Assembly: GCF_047468865.1 (NCBI RefSeq) | Contig: NZ_JBLGTV010000016.1 | Coordinates: 1-64,000 of the forward strand | DNA length: 64,000 bases | Direction of reading: 5' to 3' | Source of the DNA: Castellaniella hirudinis_A | Lineage (GTDB): Bacteria; Pseudomonadota; Gammaproteobacteria; Burkholderiales; Burkholderiaceae_B | In this document: positions 8,727 through 19,100 of the stretch, in pieces | Layout of the letters: each line of letters opens with the position of its first letter | Numbering within the stretch: position 1 is the stretch's first letter | Notes under the pieces: generated by a model | What the model was told of the DNA's origin: nothing | Databases searched by the model: none | What the model saw: the letters and a program-made list of their open reading frames with translations, nothing else | Program-made: the position numbers and the translations under genes

Positions 8727-8744
8727 AGGCGATGCCCCATTGGA

Positions 8745-9875
8745 CTAAGCCCTGCGCCGGCGCGCACAAGCCGGGCAGACCTGTTGATAGAAGTCCAGGG
8801 TGCGCCGCGCGAAGCCGCGCAGCGAAAAGGCGGTTTCCGCATGCTTGCGCGCCGCCGGGGACATGGTCGGCGGAAGGGGTTCGGCCAGACGCTGGCGCAG
8901 CCAGGCGTGCACCGCATCCAGATTGCCGGCGGGCACGACCCAGCCGTCCACCCCGTCGCGCACGACTTCGGGCAGCCCGCCCGCATCGGACACCAGGGTG
9001 GGCAGGCCGGTAGACAGGGATTCCGCGGCGGCGAACGAAAAGGCTTCGTGCAGCGACAGCACGAAGCCGATGTGCGCGGCCGCCAGCACCAGTTCGGGAC
9101 GATCCACCAGGCCGGGAAACACCACGCTGGTGCCTACCCCCAGGCGCTTGAAATCTTCCAGCAGCGGCCCTTGGATGGGGTCGCCCGCCACCAGCAGCCG
9201 AACCCGGGCGCGCAGCGCGATCGGCAGTTTCGCAATCGCCTGGGCCAGGTAGATCCAGCCCTTGTCGCGGTCGGTGCCGCCCACGCTGGCCAGCACCAGG
9301 GTATCGGCCGGCAGGTCGCCCAGGAACTGCCGGCGCAGGACTTGCGCCCGGGCCGCCGTCACGGGCCGGAAGCGATCGGTATCCACGCCATGGTGGATGG
9401 TGCGGATCGGGCAGCGGGCATAGCTGGAATCCAGCAGCAGGCTGCTGACGAAATCGCTGACCCCGATGACGCCATCCGTCCCCATCTGGGCGCGCAGGCG
9501 ATTGCCCATGCTGCGAATCGGCGTCGTGTTGTGCTTGGTCCAGATGATGCGGGGGCGGTCGCGCAGGCCCACCCGAGCGAGCATGGCCTGGCGATGATCC
9601 GCCGAGCCGTTGACATGGATGAGATCGAACCGGCCTTCGCGCAGCAGCAGGCGCAAGGTGAGCACCTCGGCGCTCATGGCGGCGGGCCGGGTGCTGAAGG
9701 GCATATCCAGGCACTGCACCCCGGCGATATCGCTGGCCATGCCATACAGGCGGCTGGTGCCCGGGGTGGCCACCGCCACCTGGTGCTCGCCCTGGAAACT
9801 GCGGGCCAGATTGGCGATGTAGTTGGCATGCCCGCCCCCGTTGCGGGGATGGAAATTGGTGTAGAGAATTTTCAT
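8745..9875 (-). CDS. Glycosyltransferase family 4
   Basis: A 376-residue GT-B glycosyltransferase. The N-terminus is MKILYTNFHPRNGGGHANYI, with the glycine-rich acceptor-side loop. The C-terminal donor site reads SLHEAFSFAAAESLSTGLP, with the family E-x7-E arrangement. Its ATG overlaps the stop of the upstream GT2 gene (ATGA), and 18 bp separate it from the downstream deacetylase. It is expected at the cytoplasmic face of the inner membrane during LPS-core or related glycan assembly. The donor sugar cannot be read from the sequence. Confidence 0.88.
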   Translation of the reverse strand: MKILYTNFHPRNGGGHANYIANLARSFQGEHQVAVATPGTSRLYGMASDIAGVQCLDMPFSTRPAAMSAEVLTLRLLLREGRFDLIHVNGSADHRQAMLARVGLRDRPRIIWTKHNTTPIRSMGNRLRAQMGTDGVIGVSDFVSSLLLDSSYARCPIRTIHHGVDTDRFRPVTAARAQVLRRQFLGDLPADTLVLASVGGTDRDKGWIYLAQAIAKLPIALRARVRLLVAGDPIQGPLLEDFKRLGVGTSVVFPGLVDRPELVLAAAHIGFVLSLHEAFSFAAAESLSTGLPTLVSDAGGLPEVVRDGVDGWVVPAGNLDAVHAWLRQRLAEPLPPTMSPAARKHAETAFSLRGFARRTLDFYQQVCPACARRRRA

Positions 9876-10651
9876 GGTGCGGGCTTGCCTGTGGTATCGG
9901 CCGCGGCCTGACGCTGCAAGCCATACAGTTTAGCGTAACGGTAGAAGCTGCCGGTGCCGGCCATCCCGGCCAGGATCAGCCCCTGCCAGCCATCCAGCAC
10001 GCCCCGGCGCAGCGCATAATGGCGAAAAAAAGTCCAGAACCCATGCCCGAACGGGCCCAGCACCGACGTGCGGCGGCCCCGATCGTAGGCGGCCCGCGCC
10101 GCCTCGGAGGAATAACGGTTGATCTTGTCGATGAACACCTCGAAGCTGGCATAGGGATAATGCAGGAAATGCCCCGCCAGGGTGCCGGTGCGCCCCCGCA
10201 CCTGAACGCTCTCGTGCACGGCGGCCTCGGTAAAGCGCCCCGCCTGACGGCGGAACAGGCGCACCACATAGTCCGGCCACCAACCGCTGTGGCGTATCCA
10301 GCGCCCGCAAAAATTGGACAGGCGGGCCATCCGGTAGGCATCGGCGGCGGCCGGATTCTGGATGGCCTGACGGATCTGCGCCGCCAGCTCGGGGGTGACC
10401 CGCTCATCGGCATCCACGGAAAGCACCCAATCGCCCGTGGCCAGGGCCAGGGCGCGGTTTTTTTGCGGCCCGAAGCCCGGCCAATCGGCGCGCTGGTGCC
10501 AGCCGGCCCCGCGCTGGCGCACGATCTCGCCGGTGGCGTCCGTGCTGCCGGAATCGAGAACGATGATTTCATCGGCAAACGCCAGGGAGTCCAGGCAGGC
10601 CCCGATGTGCGCGGCTTCGTTCTTGGTAATGATGATGACGGACAGGCGCAT
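9872..10651 (-). CDS. Glycosyltransferase family 2, WaaE/KdtX-like
   Basis: A 259-residue GT2 (GT-A fold) enzyme. It starts MRLSVIIITKNEAAHIG and has VLDSGSTDATGEI and the metal-binding SVDADERV (DxD). Towards the C-terminus come W-rich stretches (GWWPDYVVRLFRR, HESVQV). This layout resembles WaaE/KdtX proteins, which add glucose to the inner-core heptose of LPS. That specific substrate is inferred from family resemblance. It is followed by a GT4 gene with ATGA overlap and preceded by a deacetylase 12 bp upstream. Confidence 0.87.
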   Translation of the reverse strand: MRLSVIIITKNEAAHIGACLDSLAFADEIIVLDSGSTDATGEIVRQRGAGWHQRADWPGFGPQKNRALALATGDWVLSVDADERVTPELAAQIRQAIQNPAAADAYRMARLSNFCGRWIRHSGWWPDYVVRLFRRQAGRFTEAAVHESVQVRGRTGTLAGHFLHYPYASFEVFIDKINRYSSEAARAAYDRGRRTSVLGPFGHGFWTFFRHYALRRGVLDGWQGLILAGMAGTGSFYRYAKLYGLQRQAAADTTGKPAP

Positions 10652-10663
10652 GACGACGCGGGC

Positions 10664-11506
10664 CTAGCCGGAATAGCGCTGGCCGCGCTTCCAGCGCTTC
10701 CAGGCATTGAAAACCGGCCCGGCCACCGGGTTGGCCGCCACCTGGATACGCCGCCCCACCGAGTCTCCGGTGGTATTGCGCACGGCGAAGCGAAAAATCG
10801 ACGCCGGATCGCTGCCGGGACGGTTTTGGCCAAAAGCCCGGGTGGTGTACAAGTGCCTGAACCCGGCGTCCTGGGCGATTTTCACATAGTCGGCATCGAA
10901 ATAGCCCTGCGGCCAGCACAGGTGGTCGGACACGCCGCCCAAGTGTTCTTGCAAGCACTGCCGCGATTGGGCCAACTCGATTTGCATGCGGCTGTTTTTA
11001 TTGCCCGGGTCTTGTTTGTCCCAACGGGTATGGGTATGCGTGTGGCTGTGGAATTCGCACACCCCGTCGGCCTGCATCCGCTGGATTTCAGACCAGCGCA
11101 AGGCGATGTCGGACGCCTGGCCCGCGGCCACCCGGGCGCTGCAGGCGGCGTGATCGGGGGTCTCGGGCAAGTCGCCGCCCTGCCCCGCCGCCGCCCGCGC
11201 GGGACCATCGCCCACCCAGCCGGTGACCAGAAAGATCACCGCGTGGAAGCCGTATTCGCGCAGCAAGGGCCAGGCGTGCACGTAATTGTCCAGATAGCCA
11301 TCGTCAAACGTCATCAGCACCGACCGCGCCGGCGCCGGCGCGCCCGCCAGATGGGCGGCAAATTGCGCGCACGTCAGGCTGCGATAGCCCCGCCGCCGCA
11401 GCCAGGCCAATTGGCCGCGAAAATGATCGGGCGTGACATTGATGGCCCCGCCCGCCGGGGTGACATGGTGGTACATCAAGACCGGCACCGTGCGCGTTGA
11501 ACTCAT
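10664..11506 (-). CDS. Polysaccharide deacetylase family protein (CE4), second paralogue
   Basis: A 280-residue NodB-fold deacetylase without signal peptide. Motif 1 is MTFDDGYLDN. Motif 2 is unusually histidine-rich, FHSHTHTHTRWD. WPQGYF stands where motif 3 is expected. Compared with the paralogue at 7989-8726 it carries an insert of roughly 20 residues (GPARAAAGQGG...) before motif 2. It probably removes an acetyl group from a HexNAc residue placed by a neighbouring transferase. The ATG overlaps the upstream GT4 stop by 4 bp, so the two are coupled. The longer in-frame extension over that gene was rejected. Confidence 0.9.
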   Translation of the reverse strand: MSSTRTVPVLMYHHVTPAGGAINVTPDHFRGQLAWLRRRGYRSLTCAQFAAHLAGAPAPARSVLMTFDDGYLDNYVHAWPLLREYGFHAVIFLVTGWVGDGPARAAAGQGGDLPETPDHAACSARVAAGQASDIALRWSEIQRMQADGVCEFHSHTHTHTRWDKQDPGNKNSRMQIELAQSRQCLQEHLGGVSDHLCWPQGYFDADYVKIAQDAGFRHLYTTRAFGQNRPGSDPASIFRFAVRNTTGDSVGRRIQVAANPVAGPVFNAWKRWKRGQRYSG

Positions 11507-12600
11507 GACTGACGCTCCTGTAGCCACCTTAAATAGCATGCTTCTGTTTGCCGGACAAGGCCTTCCGTGGTGAATTGGTCGGATCCCCGAACCGCCCGCA
11601 GGCCCGCCTGTCCCATGGCGCGCCGCTGCTCGGGATGGTCGACCAGGGTCTGCAGCGCGGTGGCCAGGGCGGCGGCATCGTGCAAAGGCACCAGCAGGCC
11701 CGTCACCCCGTCTTGCAGCATTTCCGACACCCCGCCGACATCCGTGCCGATCACGGGCAGGCCCGCGGCGGCGGCCTCGACAAACACCGTGCCCGAGGCT
11801 TCCTGCTCGGTGGCCAGGGCAAACACATCGAAGCCCGCCAGCACATTGGGAATATCCGCGCGCCGCCCGGTGAACAGCACCTTGTCCTGCAAGCCGCGCG
11901 ACCGCACATGGGCCTGCAAGGCTTCCAGGGTGGGCGAGCCGTCCCCCACCAGCACCAGGTAGACGTCCGGCCGCTGCAAGAGGCCGGCCATGGCGTCGAT
12001 CAGGGCCCGGTGCCCTTTCTTGGCCCGCATCACCGCCACGCAGCCCACCACGACCGCGTCGTCCGGCAGGCCCAGTTCTTGGCGCAAGGTGGAGTGCGCC
12101 ACGCAGGGCGGCAGGGGAATCGGCGAATACACAGTGGCCACCCGATCCGGCGCGGCCCCGCGATCCAGCAACAGCTGGCGCACGTGATGGCTGACGGTGG
12201 TGACGCAGTGCGGCACCACGGTATACGACAGCAGGGATCCCGGGCGCACCGCCAAGTGGCGGGTACGCACGATCAGCGGGGTGCCGGCCAGACGGGCCGC
12301 CACCCCGGCCAGCATCGTGTCGCGCCGGCTGTGCGTGTTCAAGACATCGAACCGGCCGTCTTTCAGAATCCGGCGCACGCGGACGACACCGCGAAAATAG
12401 TTGCACGGGCCATCCATCAGCAGCGTATGCACCTGGAAGCCCGCGTCGCGCAGGCGCTGCGTCAGGCGGGCGTGCGGCTGGCACAGGGCTTCCAGATGAT
12501 GGCCCGCCGCGCGCATGGCGCACATTTCCTTGAAGATGCGGTTTTCCTGGCCGCCAAACCCCGTGGCGGCCTCGGCGTGCAAGATGCGCAGGGGTTTCAT
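11503..12600 (-). CDS. Glycosyltransferase family 4
   Basis: A 365-residue GT-B glycosyltransferase. It has the N-terminal MKPLRILHAEAATGFGGQE, a C-terminal VGDGSPTLEALQAHV stretch, and the donor-site segment TEQEASGTVFVEAAAAGLPVI. The start at ATG 12600 was preferred over 12636 because it overlaps the dnaE stop as ATGA and begins the conserved fold. It is the promoter-distal neighbour of dnaE and heads the deacetylase/GT2/GT4 run. Because it is directly coupled to a deacetylase gene, it is a good candidate HexNAc transferase; that is inference. Confidence 0.88.
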   Translation of the reverse strand: MKPLRILHAEAATGFGGQENRIFKEMCAMRAAGHHLEALCQPHARLTQRLRDAGFQVHTLLMDGPCNYFRGVVRVRRILKDGRFDVLNTHSRRDTMLAGVAARLAGTPLIVRTRHLAVRPGSLLSYTVVPHCVTTVSHHVRQLLLDRGAAPDRVATVYSPIPLPPCVAHSTLRQELGLPDDAVVVGCVAVMRAKKGHRALIDAMAGLLQRPDVYLVLVGDGSPTLEALQAHVRSRGLQDKVLFTGRRADIPNVLAGFDVFALATEQEASGTVFVEAAAAGLPVIGTDVGGVSEMLQDGVTGLLVPLHDAAALATALQTLVDHPEQRRAMGQAGLRAVRGSDQFTTEGLVRQTEACYLRWLQERQS

Positions 12601-15600
12601 CCGTAAAAAACCTCGACCTGATCGAAGGACAGCCACTGGCGCGCCTGGGCAATCAAGGCGTCATCCATACGCACCCGCCAGTCATCCCCCAGACGCAGCT
12701 GGCAGGCAAAGCCCGGGCGCTGCACCCGCAACTCCACCGGCAGGCCGGCCTCGGCCGAGCGCCACGGGGCCAGCAGCTCGCCCAGCCGCGCGGGATCCAG
12801 ATCGGCGGGCACGGCCAGGCGCAGACAGCGGGCGCGGGTTTCGCGCACCCGCTGCAAATCGTACAGCTCATCCGCCGACACCCGCAGGCCGCCGGAATAA
12901 TCATCGTGACTGACGCGCCCCTGGATGACCAGCGGACGGTCTTCCTTCAGGCTCTGGCGGTATTGCTCGTACAGTTCGTTGAAGATGGCGATTTCGATCT
13001 GAGCCGTGCCGTCGTCCAGCAGGGCATACAGCATTTTGCCGCGCCGGGTCATGCGCGGCCGCACGGCGGCCAGCACGCCGGCAAGCCACTGCGAACCGCG
13101 CGACGGCGCCAGCCGGGCCAGCGGCGTGGGCGCCACCCGGCGGATTTCATCGCGCCAGGCATCGAACAAATGGCCGCTGAAATAAAACCCCAGCGCGGTT
13201 TTTTCTTCGGTCAGAAAGGTTTGCAGATCCCAGGGGGTGACGCGGGCCAGTTCGCCCGCCACCAGTTGGTCGGAATCATCGTCGAACAAGGATCCCTGGT
13301 TGACATTGCGCTCGGCCTGCTCGGCCGCCTCGATGGCGCTGCCCAGGGTTTCCAGCAGGGCCGCCCGGTTGCTTTCCAGGGTATCAAAGGCCCCGGCCCG
13401 GATCAGGGCCTCGATGGTGCGGCGGTTGACGGTGTGGCGATCCACCCGGGCGCAGAAGTCGAACAGGCTGGCAAAGGGGCCGCCCGCCTCGCGGGCGGCC
13501 AGAATGGCTTCGACCGCCCCCTGGCCGGTGCCCTTGACCCCGCCCAGGCCATAGCGGATGGTGCGCGGCGGCCGGCCCTGGGCGGTGTGCGCGTCGGCCA
13601 CCGGCGCGAAGCGATAGCCCGAGGCATTGACGTCGGGCGGCAGCACCGCCACGCCGTTATCCACGGCATCGCGCCAGAACACCTGGATCTTGTCCGTGTC
13701 GTCCATGTCCGACAGCATGGTGGCGGCCAGGAATTCGGCGGGATGGTAGCGCTTCAGCCAGGCGGTCTGGTAGGAAATCAGCGCATAGGCCGCCGAGTGA
13801 CTCTTGTTGAAACCATAGCCGGCGAACTTTTCCATCAAGTCGAACAGATGGGCGGCAAGATCGGCATCGTAGCCCTTCTTGACGGCCCCTTCCTGGAAAA
13901 TGACCCGGTGCTTGGCCATTTCCTCGGGCTTTTTCTTGCCCATGGCGCGGCGCAGCAAATCGGCCCCGCCCAGCGAATAGCCGCCGATGATCTGCGAAAT
14001 CAGCATCACCTGTTCTTGGTAGACGATGACGCCGTAGGTGCTTTTCAGCACGGGTTCCAGGTCCGGGTGGAAATAATCGACTTCGGCGCGGCCATGCTTG
14101 CGATTGACGAAATCGACCACCATGCCGGATTCCAGCGGCCCGGGCCGGAACAGGGCCAGCAAGGCGATGACGTCTTCGAACGTATTGGGCTGCATGCTTT
14201 TCAGCAGCTCTTTCATGCCCCGGGATTCCAGTTGGAACACCGCCGTGGTGTTGGCCGCGGACAGCAAGACATAGGTTTCGGCATCGTCCAGCGGCAGGCT
14301 CATGATGTCGAAGTCGCGCTTGTCCGGGTTGAATTCGCGCACATAGCGCACCGCCCAGTCCAGGATGGTGAGGTTGCGCAGCCCCAGGAAGTCGAACTTC
14401 ACCAGGCCCACGTCCTCGACGTCGTTCTTGTCGTACTGCGACACCACGCTGGTCTCATTGCCCGGCTGGCAATACAGCGGGGTGTAGTCCGTCAGCTGGC
14501 CCCGGGCGATGATGACGCCGCCCGCATGCATGCCGATATTGCGCGTCAGGCCCTCCAGGGGGCGGGCCAGGTCGATCAGGGCGCGGATTTCCTCGTCCGT
14601 GTCGTAGCGCTCTTTGAAGGCGGGCTCGTTTTCCAGGGTGCGTTCCAGCGACCAGGGATCCGCCGGATTGAACGGAATCATCTTGGACAGGTTGTCGCAC
14701 ACGCTGTAGGGCATTTCCAGCACCCGCCCCACGTCGCGCACCACGGCCTTGGCCCCCAAAGTGCCGAAGGTGGCGATCTGGCTGACGGCGTCGCGGCCGT
14801 ATTTCTGCTTGACGTAGTCGATCACGCGTTCGCGGTTGTCCTGGCAGAAATCCACGTCGAAGTCGGGCATGGACACCCGTTCCGGGTTCAGGAAGCGTTC
14901 AAACAGCAAGTCGTAGCGCAGGGGATCCAGATCCGTAATGCCCAGGCTGTAGGCCACCAGGGAGCCCGCCCCCGACCCCCGGCCCGGCCCCACGGGCACG
15001 CCGTGCCCCTTGCCCCAGTTGATGAAGTCCTGCACGATCAGGAAGTAGCCCGGGAAGCCCATGCCGACGATGGTCTGGCATTCCAGATCCAGCCGGGCCT
15101 GGTAATCCGGCATCCGGCGGGCGCGTTCGCCAGCGTCGGGATACAGCTGCAGCATGCGCCGCCGCAGGCCTTCGTTGGCCAGCTGCACCATGTAATCGTC
15201 CAGCGTAACGCCATCGGGCGTGGGAAACAGCGGGAGTTCTGGGTGCCCCAGGTTGAGGCTGACATTGCAGCGCTGGGCGATCCGCACGGTATTGGCCAGG
15301 GCCGACGGCACATCCGCGAAACGGCGGGCCATCTCGACGCTGTCGGTCAGGTATTGGTCGGGCGTAAAGCGCTTGACGCGGCGCGGGTTGCCCAGCAGTT
15401 CGCCCTCGGCGATGCACACCCGGGCCTCATGCGCCCGGAAGTCGTCCGCCGCGATGAACTGGACGGGGTGCGTGGCCACCACCGGCAGGCCGCAATCCGC
15501 CGCCAGGGGCAGGGCCGCCTGCACGTAGGCCTCGTCGCCCTCGAAGCCGGCGCGCTGCAATTCGATGAAGTAATTGCCGGGAAAACCCGCCCCCCATTGG

Positions 15601-16076
15601 CGCGCCAGGCGGCGGGCCTCGTCGAGGCGGCCGGATTCAAGCGCCTGGCCGACATCCCCCGCCCGGCCGCCCGACAGAATGATCAGTCCCGCGTGGCCGG
15701 ACAGCCAATCCCGGCGGATTTCCGCCCGGCCGCGCGCGCTGTTTTCAATCCAGGCGCGACTGAGCAACTGACACAGCGCCAGATAGGCCTCGTGATCCGT
15801 GGCCAGCAGCAGAATCCGAAACGGCTTGTCGGCGTCGCCATCGTTCTGCAGCCAGACATCCGCGCCCACCAGCGGCTTGATGCCCGCCTTGCGGGCCGTC
15901 TTGTAGAACTTGATCCAGCCGAACAGGTTGCAGAGATCGGTGATGGCCATGGCGGGCTGGCCAAACGCCTTGGCTTGCTTGATGAGATCCGGGATGCGCG
16001 CAATGCCGTCCACCACCGAGAATTCGGTGTGGCTGCGCAGATGCACGAACAAGGAAGATTCGGGGGAAGTGGTCAT
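12597..16076 (-). CDS. dnaE: DNA polymerase III subunit alpha
   Basis: The replicative polymerase catalytic subunit, 1159 residues (E. coli 1160). It has an N-terminal PHP domain (HLRSHTEFSVVDG), the catalytic core with PDFDVDF (metal Asp pair near residues 401-403), a KSHSAAYALISYQTAWLK fingers/PHP-associated segment, and a C-terminal OB-fold (MLYALLDDGTAQIEI). The helix-hairpin-helix region lies between core and OB domains. The ATG at 16076 has no clear ribosome site and sits only 6 bp from a TACAAT hexamer. Its stop overlaps the first glycosyltransferase gene, so at least part of the glycan cluster may be read from dnaE transcripts. Confidence 0.98.
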   Translation of the reverse strand: MTTSPESSLFVHLRSHTEFSVVDGIARIPDLIKQAKAFGQPAMAITDLCNLFGWIKFYKTARKAGIKPLVGADVWLQNDGDADKPFRILLLATDHEAYLALCQLLSRAWIENSARGRAEIRRDWLSGHAGLIILSGGRAGDVGQALESGRLDEARRLARQWGAGFPGNYFIELQRAGFEGDEAYVQAALPLAADCGLPVVATHPVQFIAADDFRAHEARVCIAEGELLGNPRRVKRFTPDQYLTDSVEMARRFADVPSALANTVRIAQRCNVSLNLGHPELPLFPTPDGVTLDDYMVQLANEGLRRRMLQLYPDAGERARRMPDYQARLDLECQTIVGMGFPGYFLIVQDFINWGKGHGVPVGPGRGSGAGSLVAYSLGITDLDPLRYDLLFERFLNPERVSMPDFDVDFCQDNRERVIDYVKQKYGRDAVSQIATFGTLGAKAVVRDVGRVLEMPYSVCDNLSKMIPFNPADPWSLERTLENEPAFKERYDTDEEIRALIDLARPLEGLTRNIGMHAGGVIIARGQLTDYTPLYCQPGNETSVVSQYDKNDVEDVGLVKFDFLGLRNLTILDWAVRYVREFNPDKRDFDIMSLPLDDAETYVLLSAANTTAVFQLESRGMKELLKSMQPNTFEDVIALLALFRPGPLESGMVVDFVNRKHGRAEVDYFHPDLEPVLKSTYGVIVYQEQVMLISQIIGGYSLGGADLLRRAMGKKKPEEMAKHRVIFQEGAVKKGYDADLAAHLFDLMEKFAGYGFNKSHSAAYALISYQTAWLKRYHPAEFLAATMLSDMDDTDKIQVFWRDAVDNGVAVLPPDVNASGYRFAPVADAHTAQGRPPRTIRYGLGGVKGTGQGAVEAILAAREAGGPFASLFDFCARVDRHTVNRRTIEALIRAGAFDTLESNRAALLETLGSAIEAAEQAERNVNQGSLFDDDSDQLVAGELARVTPWDLQTFLTEEKTALGFYFSGHLFDAWRDEIRRVAPTPLARLAPSRGSQWLAGVLAAVRPRMTRRGKMLYALLDDGTAQIEIAIFNELYEQYRQSLKEDRPLVIQGRVSHDDYSGGLRVSADELYDLQRVRETRARCLRLAVPADLDPARLGELLAPWRSAEAGLPVELRVQRPGFACQLRLGDDWRVRMDDALIAQARQWLSFDQVEVFYG

Positions 16077-16082
16077 GGCAGG

Positions 16083-16088
16083 ATTGTA
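16083..16088 (-). promoter_or_regulatory. Possible -10 element of dnaE, very close to the start codon
   Basis: TACAAT (5 of 6 to the sigma-70 -10) ends 6 bp before the dnaE ATG. Transcription would then begin at or next to the ATG, giving a leaderless mRNA. No good -35 is seen in the 16-18 bp window upstream, which falls in the end of hrpA. Alternatively dnaE is read from hrpA. Confidence 0.35.
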
Positions 16089-16109
16089 CTGAAGGATTTT
16101 CCCGGGCCC

Positions 16110-19100
16110 TTAACGGGGCATGGCCGCCCAGGTCTTTTGCAAACGCTTGACCGACACGGGAAACGGCGTGCGCAGCGTTTGCGCAAACAACGCCACCCGC
16201 AATTCCTCCAGCTGCCAGCGAAACGCATCCAGCTGCGCGTCCGGGGCCCCTTTCAAGGCGGCCCGGGCCCGCTGCCACGGGGTGATCAAAGGGGCCATCT
16301 CGGCCATCAGGCGGGCATCGCGCGCGGGGTCTGCGCGCAGCTTGTCGACACGCATCTGGGCGGCCTTCAGGTAGCGCGGCACATGCTTGAGTTGTTCCGC
16401 CGGCGTTTCCTGGATGAACCGGGGGTCCACCAGGGCATCCAACTGCTGGCGGATATCCTGCTGGGCAGCCGGCCAGGGCTTGGCCTGGGGCAGCTTTTTT
16501 TGCAAGGCGGCGCGTTCCTGCAAGATCGCCCCCACCAAGCGGGCCAATTCCTGCGCCAGCAGGTTCAGGCGGGTTCGGGCGTCCTCGCTGCGCCGGGCGA
16601 AGGATTCGGCGCAATCCGGCCAGGGCTCCATCAGGCAGGCCTGGTCAAGCGCGGCATCGATCAACTGATCGCGCAAATCCTCCTGGCTGCCCAGATCCAT
16701 GAACAGCAAGGCCAGGCGGGTCAGGTCGGGCAGGTTTTTCTCCAGGTAGCGTACCTGCTCGCGCAAGGCCAGGCGAAACAGGCGGCGCAGGCCAACGGCA
16801 TGCACGCGGCGGGCCTGCAGGGGGTCGTCGAACACATCCAGGTCGCAGCACTCGCCCCGGTCGCGCAAGGCGGGATAGCCGATGAGCGATTGCCCGCCCC
16901 GATGGATTTCCAGCAGTTCCGGCAGCGCCCCGAAGGTCCATGCGGTCAGGTGCTCGTGTTCCAGCACCTGGGCGGCCTGATGATCCTTGGCGGCCAGTTG
17001 CTGGAACGAAGCCTGGGCCTCGCGGCCATGCTCGGCGCGCAGCTGATCCAGGCTGCGCCCGCCCGACAGCATGCGGCCATGCGCGTCGACCACCTTGAAA
17101 TTCATGAACAGATGCGCGGGCAAGGTTTCCAGCTTGAAATCCGTGGCCGCCAGACGAATCCTGCACTGCGCCCAGACGTCCTGCGCGATGGCGTCCAGCA
17201 GCCCCATGCCCGGATCGGCGGCGCGCTCGAACCAGCGGTCGTGAAACCCGGCGGCATAATCCGGCAAGGGTACGCAATGGCGGCGCAGCTTCTGCGGCAG
17301 GGATTTCAGCAACAGGTGGACTTTTTCCTTCAGCATCCCGGGCACCAGCCACTCGCAGCGCGCCGCATCGATCTGGTTAAGCGCAAACAGGGGCACTGTC
17401 AGCGTCATGCCGTCGCGCGGCGAACCGGGCTCGAAGTGGTAGTCCACCGCCAGCTCCGCGCCCGCCCAGGACAGGCGGCGCGGAAAGACTTCGGTCGTGA
17501 CCCCGGCGGCATCGTGCTGCATCAGGTCGTCGCGGCTGAGTTTCAGGCGATTGGCCCGGGCCGCGTCCAGCGTGGCCACCCAGGCTTCCAGCGTGGCGGT
17601 CTGGCAGACATCCGGCGGGATTTGCTGGTCGTAGAAGGCGAAGATCAGGGCATCGTCCACCAGGATGTCGGGCCGGCGGCTCTGGTGTTCCAGGCGTTCG
17701 ATGGATGCGATCAGGCGCCGGTTGTGGGCGATGAACGGCAGTTTGCCGTCGATCTCCCCCGGCACCAGGGCATCGCGGATGAAAATTTCGCGCGCGGCCT
17801 TCGGGTCGATGCGGCCGTAATGCACGCGCCGCCCGGTGTATACCGGCAGGCCGTGCACCGTGCCGCGTTCATTGGCCACCACCTGCCCCGCCTTTTTTTC
17901 CCAACGCGGATCGGACCAGGCTTTTTTCAGCAGGTGTGCGCCGGCTTTTTCCACCCAGGCGGGCTCGATCTGCGCCACGCAACGGGCATACAGGCGGGTG
18001 GTTTCGACGAGTTCGGCCGCCAGAACCCAGCGGCCCGCTTTTTTTTGCAGCGGCGAACCCGGATGAATGGCGAAGCGGATGTCCCGCGCCCCCTGGTACA
18101 GGCTGGCGTCGTCGGATTTCATGCCGATATTGCCCAGCAGGCCGGCCAGCAGGGCCAGGTGCAGCTGTTCCCGGGTGGCCGGCGTCTGGTTCAGCCGCCA
18201 GCCTTGCTCTCGCGCCAAGGTCAGCAGCTGGGTGTGGGTGTCGCGCCACTCGCGCAGGCGGATGGGGGACAGGAACTTGGCCCGCAGCTGATCCACGAGT
18301 TTGCGCTGGGAGGCCTTGTGGGCGACTTGCTCGCCATACCAGGCCCACAGCTTCAGCCAGGACTGGAACTCGGACTGCTTGTCCCGGAACAAGGCGTGGG
18401 CCTGGTCGGCGGCCTCGCGCGCCTGCATGGGCCGGTCGCGCGGATCCTGGATGGACAGGGCCGAGGCGATCACCAGGATTTCCGTCAGGCACTGCTGTTC
18501 GTGCGCCGCGTGGATCATGCGGGCGATGCGCGGGTCCACCGGCAGCTTGGCCAGCACCCGGCCCACGGCGGTCAGGCGGTTGCGCTCGTCCAGCGCGCCC
18601 AGTTCCTGCAGCAGCTGGTAGCCGTCCGCAATCGCCCGGCCCGCGGGGGGCTCGACGAAGGGAAAGGCCTCGACGTCATCCAGCCGCAGGGCCTTCATGC
18701 GCAAGATCACCGAGGCCAGCGAAGACCGCAGGATTTCGGGGTCGGTGAACGGGGCGCGCTGTTTGAAATCCTGTTCGGCATACAGGCGGATGCACACCCC
18801 CGGCCCCAGGCGGCCGCAGCGCCCCGCCCGCTGGTTGGCCGAGGCCTGGCTGATGGCCTCGATGCGCAGCTGCTCGACCTTACTGCGCCAGGAATAGCGC
18901 TTGATGCGGGCCAGGCCGCTGTCGACCACATAGCGGATGCCGGGCACCGTCAGCGAGGTCTCGGCCACGTTGGTGGCCAGCACGATGCGCCGCTGATTGC
19001 CGCGCGGATGGAAAATCTGTTCTTGCTCGGCCCGCGACAGGCGGGCATACAGGGGCAGAACCAGGGCGCCCACGGGGTGGCGCTTGCGCAGGGCCTCGGC

